DNA from: Tragulus kanchil
Taxonomy: Eukaryota > Chordata > Mammalia > Artiodactyla > Tragulidae
Length of the DNA stretch: 64,000 bases
Reading direction: 5' to 3'
Assembly: GCA_022376925.1 (NCBI GenBank)
Contig: JAIOJX010000027.1
Location: 17,005,471-17,069,470, forward strand
Below the pieces are notes generated by a model. The model ran no database searches. It was given only the letters and a program-made list of their open reading frames with translations, and was not told the DNA's origin. Position 1 is the first letter of the stretch, and each line of letters opens with the position of its first letter. Position numbers and translations under genes: made by a program. Below, one piece after another: positions 45,401 through 57,400 of the stretch.

Positions 45401-48400
45401 CCCAGCCACCACACAAGTGTGCTCTGCACGTCTGCGTGGAAACTTCACCACGCACACTATTCTCAAGGAAGACGAGGAAGGTTGCAATTTGACTAAGTTC
45501 TCCTAAAAAGATTAACACCGGAAACACAGAATTTGAGCATCAAAATCCCATCTGGCACGGCTGCTGCTGCTGTTCAGTCCCTGAGTCGCGTCCGGTTCTT
45601 CACGCCACGGGCCGCGGCACGGCAGGCGCCCCCGTGCCTCACTGCCCCCTGGAGCCTGCGCACACCCGCGTCCCCTCAGGGCTGCCACTCGACCGGCTCC
45701 TCCGCCGCCCCGTCTCCTCCTGCCCTCGCCTCTCCAGCACCAGGGGCTTTTCCAGCGAGCCGGCTCTGCTCATCAGGTGGCTACAGTGTTGGAGCTTCAG
45801 CGCCAGTCCTTCCAATGAACACTCAGGGCCGACTTCCTCTAGGATTGACTGGTTGACCTCCCTGCCGTCCAAGGGACTCTCAGGAGTCCTTCATCTCCAG
45901 CAGCACAGCGCAAAAGCATCAACTCTTCAGGGCTCAGCCTTCTTATGGTGCAACTCTCACAGCCATACAGGACTAATGGGAAAAAAGCAAACCATATTCA
46001 ATGCAGCCCGCACCCTAGGACACACCTGGCCTGAAGTTGGCTCAATGTCACCAACCAGGATGTTAATAATTGTGCTTTTGCCTGCACCATTTGGACCCAA
46101 CAGTCCCAGGATCTCTCCTGAGGGAACAAGAAGAAAAATCATCATATTGGTAAATCAGACTGAAAAAAAGGAGAACTACTCTTCTGGAGAAGTTATGTAA
46201 GAAAGAAAAAATAATTAAATACCAGCCTTTTTTCACGCAGAAGGAGACGTATTTATTTGCCACTTTCTTTACTTTTCTTGTAGGAAGAAAATCTTTCTTG
46301 TCTTCATATTCTTTATGCAGATTATTGACCATGATGGCTGGTTTCTAATAAGGGAAACAGGATTTAAAAAGAGCATTATAAATCAGGTATCTATTGCTAA
46401 ACGACAGGCAGGAAACACCTCGTATTCATGTCATAGAACCGTATTTGTTGATGAGGGCTATCTGTACAAATAAACATCCACTTATGGCTGAAACAATGGC
46501 TCATTCAGAACTAAGTGAACTGCTAATAAAAGAAATCAAAGAAGACGTAAACAGATGGAGAGATATTCCATGTTCCTGGGTCAGAAGAATCAATATTGTG
46601 AAAATGACCATACTACCAAATATCATCTACAGATTCAATGCAATCCCTATCAAATTACCAATGACATTCTTCAAAGAACTAGACCAAAGAGTAACACAGT
46701 TCATATGGAAACACAAAAGACCCCAAATAGCCAAAGTCTGAGAGAGAAGAATGGAGCCGGAGGGATTAGCCTCCCTAACTTCAGACTATACTACAAAGCA
46801 ACAGTCATCAAGATAGTATGGTACTGGCACAAAAACAGAAATATAGATCAATGGAACAAGATAGAGAACCCAGAGATAAAGCCATGCACCTATGGGTACC
46901 TTATTTTTGACAAAGGAGGAGAAAATATAATGGGACAAAGACAGCCTTTTCAACAAATGGTGCTGGGAAAACTGGACAGCTACATACAATAAAATGAAGC
47001 TGGAACACTCCCTGACACCATACACAAAGATCAACTCAAAATGGATTAAAGACCTAAATGTAAGACCAGAAACCCTAAAACTCTTAGAGGAGAATACAGG
47101 CAAAACACTCAAGGACATAAATCAAAGCAAGATCTTCCATGACTTGCCTACTAGAACAGCGGAACTGAAAACAAAAATGAACATGTGGGACCTAATGAAA
47201 CTTAAAAGATTTTGTACAGCAAAAGAAACTACAAAAAAGGTGAACAGACAACCCACAGAACGGGAGAAAATAATAGCAAATGAAACAACAAAGAATTAAT
47301 CTCCAAAATCTATAAGCACCTCAGACAACTCAGCACCGGAAAAGTGAATAACCCAATCCAAAAATGGGAAAGGGACCTAAAGAGACATCTCTCCAAAGAG
47401 GACATACAGATGGCCAAAAAACACATGAAATGATGCTCAACCTCACTTATTATTAGGGAAATGCAAATCAAAACTACAATGAGATATCACCTCACACCAG
47501 TCAGAATGGCCATCATCCACAAATCCACAATCAATGCTGGAGAGGCTGCGGAGAAAAGGGAGCACTCCTGCATTGCTGGTGGGAGTGTAGATTGACACCT
47601 CACACCCCTGACTAAAAGAAATCAAAGAAGACGTAAACAGATGGAGAGATATTCCATGTTCCTGGGTCAGAAGAATCAATATTGTGAAAATGACCATACT
47701 ACCAAATATCATCTACAGATTCAATGCAATCCCTATCAAATTACCAATGACATTCTTCAAAGAACTAGACCAAAGAGTAACACAGTTCATATGGAAACAC
47801 AAAAGACCCCAAATAGCCAAAGTCTGAGAGAGAAGAATGGAGCCGGAGGGATTAGCCTCCCTAACTTCAGACTATACTACAAAGCAACAGTCATCAAGAT
47901 AGTATGGTACTGGCACAAAAACAGAAATATAGATCAATGGAACAAGATAGAGAACCCAGAGATAAAGCCATGCACCTATGGGTACCTTATTTTTGACAAA
48001 GGAGGAGAAAATATAATGGGACAAAGACAGCCTTTTCAACAAATGGTGCTGGGAAAACTGGACAGCTACATACAATAAAATGAAGCTGGAACACTCCCTG
48101 ACACCATACACAAAGATCAACTCAAAATGGATTAAAGACCTAAATGTAAGACCAGAAACCCTAAAACTCTTAGAGGAGAATACAGGCAAAACACTCAAGG
48201 ACATAAATCAAAGCAAGATCTTCCATGACTTGCCTACTAGAACAGCGGAACTGAAAACAAAAATGAACATGTGGGACCTAATGAAACTTAAAAGATTTTG
48301 TACAGCAAAAGAAACTACAAAAAAGGTGAACAGACAACCCACAGAACGGGAGAAAATAATAGCAAATGAAACAACAAAGAATTAATCTCCAAAATCTATA

Positions 48401-51400
48401 AGCACCTCAGACAACTCAGCACCGGAAAAGTGAATAACCCAATCCAAAAATGGGAAAGGGACCTAAAGAGACATCTCTCCAAAGAGGACATACAGATGGC
48501 CAAAAAACACATGAAATGATGCTCAACCTCACTTATTATTAGGGAAATGCAAATCAAAACTACAATGAGATATCACCTCACACCAGTCAGAATGGCCATC
48601 ATCCACAAATCCACAATCAATGCTGGAGAGGCTGCGGAGAAAAGGGAGCACTCCTGCATTGCTGGTGGGAGTGTAGATTGACACAGCCGCTATGGAAGAC
48701 AGTCTGGAGACTGCTTAAAAAAACTAAAAATAGAAGCACCCTACGACCCAGCAATCCCACTATTAGGCTTATACCCTGATGAAATCAAATCTGAAAGAAG
48801 CACCTGTACCCCAATGTTCACTGCTGTTCTCTATACAGTAGCCAGAACATGGAAGCAACCTAGATGTCCATCAACAAATGAATGGATACAAAAACTCTGA
48901 TACATATATACAATGGAGTACTTCTCAACTGTAAAAAGAAATGCAGAACAATCAGTCCTAATGAGGTGGCTGGATCTAGAACCTATCATAAAAAGTGAAG
49001 TCAGTCAAAAAGAGAAGGACAAGTACAATATACTAACACATACATGTGGAATCTAGTAAGAGGGTAATGATAACACACACAGTGAAGCGATGGAAAAACA
49101 GACACAGAGAACAGACTAATGGACACTATGGGGAATGAACAAAGGGTAGGAAGCCCAGAGGGAGTAACATGGAAACCTGTGTGTGAAAAAGACAGCTGCT
49201 GTCATTGCACTGCGGGATTAGGGGATCCTGCAGGTGTGCGGCGAGATGGCCTGGAGGGATGGGACGGAGAGGGGACCGGGAGCAGGGTGGAGACGGGATG
49301 GGAGACAGGGATATACTCAGGACTAACCTGGGATTATACATATCTATAAACAACAACACACTGCAAAAGTAAAAAGTAAAATGAAATTTAAAAAAGAGAA
49401 ACCTAAGTGGACAAAAATAGGTTTTTTAAAGAGAGACACTCTCCAGAGGGGCGCACGCGAGAGGAAGAGTTGCCAGGCCACGTCCTGTGCTCCGGGAGCC
49501 CATCGCGCGGCAGACCCGGCAGGAGAGCCCGCTCACCTCCTCACAGCACTGGCAGCTCATCAGCTCCTTGACCTTGAGCCTTTCCGCTTTGACATCTTCA
49601 TCCTCATCCTCAGGGCTGGGTGGTTCTGAAAACTTCCTGTGTTTGGACTTTGTCGAAAGGGTCCTAAAAGCACACACAGACTTATCAAGTTGTTGAAATC
49701 ATAAGAAACCCAAGAACTAAGCAGAGAAAAAGATGGGGGCAAAAAACCCGACATCAACATGAGCTCTGTTATCAGAGATGGGTTCTCCCTTAAAGGCAAA
49801 AATTCCGGGGCTGTTTTTCAGGGACATCATTTGGATAATACCGTCTAAACTCACTCATTTATTCAACAACTACTTATAACCAGGACGTGAGAGGCACTTG
49901 TTCACAGAAAGACAGACAGACTTAAAATAAAACAACAGAGACCCTGCTCCCAAAGGATTACGTCTTGGCTGAGGTCAGAACCGGGGAAGGTGGAGGAAAG
50001 AGTGCTTCTGAAGGAAACTCTGAAGTGCCTCTTTAATAGCAGAAGAGGCAAACAGATGCCAACATTATGGGGGGAAAGAAAGACACGGGAGAAGAACTTC
50101 AGGGAAGGAGTCAGTCCTCCTGAAGGCTGGAGCTCAGCCGCAGAGGCTGCGCCCAGCTGGCCAGCCAAACGGCGGGTGGGGCGGAACCGAGGCAAGAGCC
50201 AGGGGCCTGGAGAAGATGGGGCCCTCAGGGGCTGCGGCGCTGGGAAGGCCGCTGTGTGGATGCCGCCATCCTCCCCAGACGGGAGCAGGGACAGGACGCG
50301 AAGACGAAGGAGGAGAGCCTGGGGCTCCGGCCTTAGCGGGCACGGGCAGTGTCGGTGCTGAGCCGTCACGCAGCCGTGCGGTGGCGTCTGACTCTGTGAC
50401 CCCAGGCACTGAACCCGCCGGGCTCGTCCGCCCACAGGATGCTCCAGGCAAGAGCACTGGAGGGGGCGGCCGCTTCCTCCTCCGGGGGCGTCTTCCCGAC
50501 CCAGGGACTGAGCCCGTGTCCCTGCTGTCTCCTGCGCTGGCAGGTGGGTTCTTTACCACCAGCACCACCTGGGAAGCCCCTGCAAAGCAGCATCACTCAG
50601 CAAAGACAGACGGACAGGTGATGGCGTCCTGCCAGCTGCTACAGCGCCGGTGGACCCTCAGGACACGCTGCTGAGGAGAGGAAGCCAGCCCTCACACGGC
50701 CGCGTGGACCCGGCTGGTCTCTGCAGGTCGGTGCTCACGGGGGGCTGAGGGGCGGCAGAGGGGCAGGGAGCGGCCACTAAGGCTACATGGCGTCTCTGGT
50801 TGGGGGGGATGGAAATGACCTACAACGGAGGACGCGGGTGGCTTCACAACTCCGTCTACGTACTGAGAAAACAAATACGAACAACGGTGACGAGCTGACC
50901 TGAAGAAGGGGTCCTTCCGCAGCGATCGGCCCCCGCACCGCTTCTCGTAGTGCCGCAGCAGGAAGACCCACAGCACACAGTGCAGGTAGGGCTGCAAGGA
51001 AAACGCGAGACGGCGCGTGGCGGGCCCATTTTTGTCTTTTTTTTCTTTTCTCCTTGCCTGTACCAACAGAACCTAGACCGCTATCAACGCCTCAGGTTCC
51101 TCGGCACCACTGAGAAAAATTCATCACCCTTTTTTTTCCTTGCATGTCATTCAGTGAGTTAGGAGTAAATGTTAATATACACCAAGACAGGTTTTTACTA
51201 AAATGACCCTCTGCTTATTTCCTACCTCTGTAAAGTTCACTTCTTGTCAGCTTTGTAAATTATATATTAAAAAAAAAAAAGGCTTTGTTTTTGCCTCTAT
51301 GGAAGCCAGAATTACCTTTAAATAGAATTAGTGACAGGTGAAAAGGCCCAGTATACTAAAATGGATGTATGCAGTAAGCAAAATGCACACAGAACAGCTG

Positions 51401-54400
51401 TAACTCACACGCCCAATTGCTCACGCACCTGGGTTTTTAAGCAACGAGATCAAAACTAAAAAGAGAGCCAAAATCTCTTGACTATTGGGGCTTCCCTGGT
51501 GGTCCAGTGGGTAAGGACACCACCTTGCAGTGCAACGGGCGCCAGTTCGACCCACGTAAGGGACGCCTGAGCCTTTTGGCGTCTTCCCCCAGGGACTGAG
51601 CCGTGTCCCTGCTGTCTCCTGCGCTGGCAGGTGGGTTCTTTACCACCAGCACCACCTGGGAAGCCCCTGCAAAGCAGCATCACTCAGCAAAGACAGACGG
51701 ACAGGTGATGGCGTCCTGCCAGCTGCTACAGTGCCGGTGGACCCTCAGGACACGCTGCCGAGGAGAGGAAGCCAGCCCTCACACGGCCGCGTGGACCCGG
51801 CTGGTCTCTGCAGGTCGGTGCTCACGGGGGGCTGAGGGGCGGCAGAGGGGCAGGGAGCGGCCACTAAGGCTACATGGCGTCTCTGGTTGGGGGGGATGGA
51901 AATGACCTACAACGGAGGACGCGGGTGGCTTCACAACTCCGTCTACGTACTGAGAAAACAAATACGAACAACAGTGACGAGCTGACCTGAAGAAGGGGTC
52001 CTTCCGCAGCGATCGGCCCCCGCACCGCTTCTCGTAGTGCCGCAGCAGGAAGACCCACAGCACACAGTGCAGGTAGGGCTGCAAGGAAAACGCGAGACGG
52101 CGCGTGGCGGGCCCATTTTTGTCTTTTTTTTCTTTTCTCCTTGCCTGTACCAACAGAACCTAGACCGCTATCAACGCCTCAGGTTCCTCAGCACCACTGA
52201 GAAAAATTCATCACCCTTTTTTTTTCTTGCATGTCATTCAGTGAGTTAGGAGTAAATGTTAATACACACCAAGACAGGTTTTTACTAAAATGACCCTCTG
52301 CTTATTTCCTACCTCTGTAAAGTTCACTTCTTGTCAGCTTTGTAAATTACATATTAAAAAATAAAAAAAAAAGCTTTGTTTTTGCCTCTATGGAAGCCAG
52401 AATTACCTTTAAATAGAATTAGTGACAGGTGAAAAGGCCCAGTATACTAAAGTGGATGTATGCAGTAAGCAAAATGCACATAGAACAGCTGTAACTCACA
52501 CACCCAATTGCTTGCGCACCTGGGTTTTTAAGCAAGGAGATCAAGACTAAAAAGAGAGCCAAAATCTCTTGACCATTGGGGCTTCCCTGGTGGTCCAGTG
52601 GGTAAGGACACCACCTTGCAGTGCAAGGGGCGCCAGTTCGACCCCACGTGCCGCTCCACATGTGTGACCCATGTGTCCAATGACCGAGCTGGAGCTCTGG
52701 AGCGCGTGCACCCAGAGCCGGTGCTCTGCGACAACAGAGGCCACCGCGATGGGAGGCCCACAGGGGCCAAAAAACAAAGATGGATGAAAACAGATAAAGA
52801 CCAATAGAAGTGGCCCGCCTGCTCCCCTCCCTCCCCAACCGGTCGCACCCCCCTACCCCGCCAAAAAAAATCTTTTGACTGAACTGCTCTCAGGCTAACA
52901 GGCGCACAGCGACTTCTTACCGACAGGACCGCCACCAGAAGGCTGTCCCACGGGCGAGCGGTGTCCTCATTCCTCTGGGGGTTCTTCCAGGAAGCCTGAG
53001 AGGAGAGCGTGGGAAGGCCTGTCCGCGGCTCTGGCCCAGCGGCAGGAGGCCTGGCCTCTGTCCCAGCGCGGGGCTGACGCCGTCGGGCCTGCTGAGCGCC
53101 GGGGGAGCAGCCCTGCCGCCCAGCCCCTGCGCGGACAGGCTCTCCGGACGCAGGTGGCCCGCCGAGGCGCCGCCACCGGGAGGCCATCCGCGCGTCCTCG
53201 CCGCGGGCCCTTGCCCGGGGCGCGGGGGCAGCCCTCGTGGGCGGGCGGCTCACCGCAAGCGGCGCAGGGCAGGAGCTCTGCCCGGCGACCCCCAGCGCCT
53301 GGCGCTTCTCGGCATGGCCGCCCTGCTGCACCGGGGCGCGCACCCCGAGTGCTTCGAGTGCCGGGAGCCGTCAGAGCAGCTGCGGGACCGCCGAGAGGGG
53401 CCAAGTCCTGCGGCTCGGACCCCCAGCCCCGCGGGTCTGCGTGGCCGGCGCCGGGAGAGCCGCGGGGCAGCGGGCCGGCCTCCTGCTGGCGGCAACGCGG
53501 GGGTTACAATGAAAAACCAGCGTGCTTGCGAGCCAACACATCTTCTCCATAAACTAGCCAGCTGCAATACTAACAGCCATGCTTCGTAGTTAGACTAAAT
53601 CCTCCTCACCCCCAAATATGCCCACCAGAGCAAGCATAAATTAAACGTACACACGGAAGCCAAAAACGAGAGGGCAGGCCCACGGCCGAAGTGACCAGCC
53701 GTCATCCCAAACTGATCAGTCATCACTTCATACGTGTCTAATCACACAAAAACTGTTTACAACAAGCCAGGCTTGGTAGACTTCATTTTTCTCTATTTTT
53801 TTCCTCAAAAAAAAAAATCTGCTTTATTTTCTCTCATTCCTTTAATACAATGCTTAATCCTTGAAAAACTCCCCAAAACACACACCGGCTGCAGTCAGTC
53901 CACCCTCCTAATTCAAGTACACTGTCTGGGGCATGGAAGATGTGCAACAAACACAGTCCTCCTTCCTCTGAGAACTGACAGTTAAAATACATGCTTGGAA
54001 AGATCCCCCCCTAATTTTAAACTGCTGCATTCATCATATTTAAACCAAGTAGAAGCAGCTAACTTGATTTATTTAAAATTACTTCGGTGTAAGAATCAAG
54101 ATCCCAAAGATTACGCTGTGTTTACTTATGCTTTTCTAAAACTATTACAACATCTAATAGACCTACCTTTACGAAGCCAATCAGGCAGCCTAGAAGTGGA
54201 TAGATTGGAATGGCGATGCAAAAGATATAATGAAGAATAATCGTAGCTGTGTTTCCCATAAAGTAAGTTATTTCAGTGACTACAATGCAAGCCAACGCCG
54301 TCTAGAGAGAATGAGAGCACAGGCGAAAAGACGTTTAGAAACTTCATACCAACTTGCTGTGCCTCTGCATGCACTGTGTCTGATCCTCTAGTAAGACACA

Positions 54401-57400
54401 GAGCCGGAGCAGATGCTGAGTCAGGAAGCACCAGAGCTGGCGACCAGCTGCTTGGAGCCCTGGCCAGGCTCCCCTGTCCTTCGCTGTCTCCTGGCAGTCG
54501 CTCCTATGCATGTCTACTGAGTCGATGATGCCAGCCAACTGTCTCATCCTCTGTCACCCTCTTCTCCTGCCCTCAGTCTTTCCCAGCATCAGGGTCTTCT
54601 CCATTGAGTGGGCTCCTTGCATCAGGTGACTCTGGCTATCCTAGCTGTTAAATGCAACAAAAATACCCTGCCTTCACGGAGTGGATGGGGCTGAGGATGA
54701 CAGACCCTGCCGGCGAGCTAGCTGAGTACCGCGCTTAGAAAAGACACAGTAGCCTTTATGGGCGTCATTACGAAAAGTAAAAGAGTTTGTGACTTTCAAA
54801 TCACGTGCTAGGAAAAGCTGAGACAAGATGGTATAAAACGTGACTTACCACAGAATAGATAAATGACCAAAATTCTTTGGTGTGTACAATTTTTTTGAAG
54901 GTGAAAGAAGTCACGTAGGTAAACAGAATAACAGATGGAACATAACCAATAAGGCAGAAGACCTGGAAAACAGAGATGTGTGTTTTTATTTAGACATATC
55001 AGCAGCCGACCAGGCGTGTGATGTAAAACACCAGTCATTAAAATACCAAGGAAGAGCTCTTCTTGCAGTCGTGCTGCCCAACACATCGCTCCAAGCACGG
55101 AAACTGTCGTCACTCGAGGTGCTGCCCCTCACTTCCCTCCTAAATTCACAAACCTCATCTTTTTCACGCAGCCTCAAGTGAGTCCCTTAAAACTGAAACG
55201 CTCTTTGTAGTTCCTTTTTATGCTGAGTAAAATACAACGTCATCATTTTATTAGAAAAAGCAAGTATACGGAGTCACATGTCTATCCATCTCAATCAACT
55301 ATGAGCTTCTGCTTTCTCGGACAGCACTTCATGCATTTTTGTACATGTGTGAAAAAAGCATTTATCGATTTATAAGTCAACACGCACGGTTAGCCTGATC
55401 CCTGTTAAAGGTGCCACGTTGGTTTTCAGCAGCTCTGACCTGCCAAGCTCTCTCTTCCCTTTTTCCTCCTGCAGTTCACAGGAAAGCAGCTAGTCTCGGG
55501 CATTCACTGACATACAAATATGAATCCAGTCATTCTCCCCCGTGGTATTTTGAGCCATATTTTAAAATTATGGAATAAAAGAGCTTTTCGTTCGTGGAAT
55601 TATTCTCAGGCACAGAGACGAAGGAGAACTTAAAGGCAGAACTGTTTATGTGTTCCTGATTACATATGCGTAGGCCTCCACATGAAGGACCACCTCAGCT
55701 TCAGGGAACTGTTTTATAAGGGTGAAGTCATTGTTTTTAAAAGCCACTGAGAGCCATACAGCCTGCACTGGTTATAGGCACCATATACAAAAATAAAAGA
55801 GACACCGGTTCTATTTTGTGGCACATCAAAATTACTCTGCTGGACAACTGTCACATTAATAAAGGCTTAGCCTCCTAAGAGAACACGGTGTTGATAAGCA
55901 GCACGAGCACAATGGAGGTCAACTTACCACAGAGAGGAACTTGACGGCATGAAAGTACACCCCAGAGTGAAACGCAAACAAACTGCCCAGCATCAAAGTA
56001 AGGACCACAAAGAACAAGGGGATGTCAACCACAGCCTGTCCAATCCAGTATGCGGAAGGCAGGAGACCCGAGAGTTTAAGCTGAGTGTAAGCTTTGATCT
56101 AAAAAAAAAAAGGAGAAACTGATCATAGTGTTACAACATATTACAAACAGAAAACTCCAGCAAATGACTGCAGAGCTCCTAATTTTATATCAACAAGAAG
56201 GGTCACATTCCGTCCACAGGTAATAAAAGCCCTTCTACGGCTAAATTCCTTTTAGCCTTGAATCTGGCTCCTTATTTATGAGGCATAACAATTTCAACAT
56301 CTTTCAGCATCCAAATACAGCAGTGCTGCTAAGAAACACAGAACTAAAAGTAAAAGGGTCGTGGGGGTTTATAGCTGCGTAAACAGTAAGCAGCCGAAAT
56401 GTAATTCCTTTCGAACTTCTGTGAAACAGGAAAAAATACTTTAGGGAAAGGATGCTTACTTTTAAATACTGACTGCTCATGAAAACACTAATGAACAGTC
56501 CAGCATCGTCTGATTTGCACTGGGCTCTCAGCATACGCGTGAAACCTGTGCTCGATGCATCTGAAAACCTCTGATGCACTTCTGTGCAGAACAGAAGTGC
56601 TCACCGATAGCACCTCAGGGAACAGCATCTTCACCCACACCAACCGGCAACTGAAACCATCAGTTTTCCTAACAGTCTCATTATATAACTTTACAATCTT
56701 TCATAAATGCAAATACCTAACAATCCTATTCAGGTGATTTCTGTCATCATCTATAAAAAAATTTCCTCATAATGAAAAATCTACTCCTAACACCTAAACG
56801 TCTGATACGAATGAGCTGGCCATAGAGGAAGGAAGAGGGATGGAGAGGTCAGCGAAGGAGGAGGAGTGATTTTCTGGGCTGCAAAGGTTAGTGCAGAAGA
56901 AGAAACTGTTTTTAAAATGGACAACTTTTCTTTTCAAAGAACCCAAGAACGAAAATATCAATTCCAACATACATATGAAAACATAAACCACATCAAACAT
57001 AATTATTTTGGTGTTACCATCGCTTATACGATGCTGGTGGGAATGTAAAGGGTTTTTATCCACCTAGAGAAACACAACAACTTACAAAACGAAACCCACA
57101 ATCACCACGCGACACAGCAAGTGTACTTGTGGCATGGATGCCAGGGCAATGACGACTACAGCTGCCCAGAAACCTGCAGCGCGCCCCCGGCAGAGACCCG
57201 CCGCGCGCATCCGTAGCAGCTTAATGCAGAACAGCCAAAGTTGGAAACTACCCGGCTCCGCACCAGGGAGCACTTCCTAACTTCTGCAGCGCAGAAGCAC
57301 TCAAATAACAAGTGGTAGTTACTACTTTTACCGTAATAAATGTATTTAGGATCCATTTACGTACTCTTTGAAATAATAACTGCACGTAAGACTTAACACC

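Larger units (their letters stand above)
50487..52648. repeat. tandem duplication 15 (units 50487-51557 and 51578-52648)
   Basis: Direct copies with offset about 1087, carrying ABCA5 window exon 9. This is the most diverged pair, with roughly a dozen scattered substitutions plus indels in A runs, about 1 percent. The junction interrupts a SINE. Confidence 0.95.

Noticed and set aside
46394..47299. A working L1 retrotransposon
   Set aside because: It is 5' truncated, frameshifted at least twice and lacks ORF1.
52528..53343. A 271-codon minus-strand open frame as a novel protein
   Set aside because: It runs through a SINE, ABCA5 window exon 8 and the CpG-rich stretch; only the 25 exon residues are real coding sequence.
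53314..53589. A short plus-strand frame starting [12 protein letters not shown] as a gene
   Set aside because: The start context is fair, but it lies in CpG-rich DNA and its tail runs into ordinary intron; no recognised domain.
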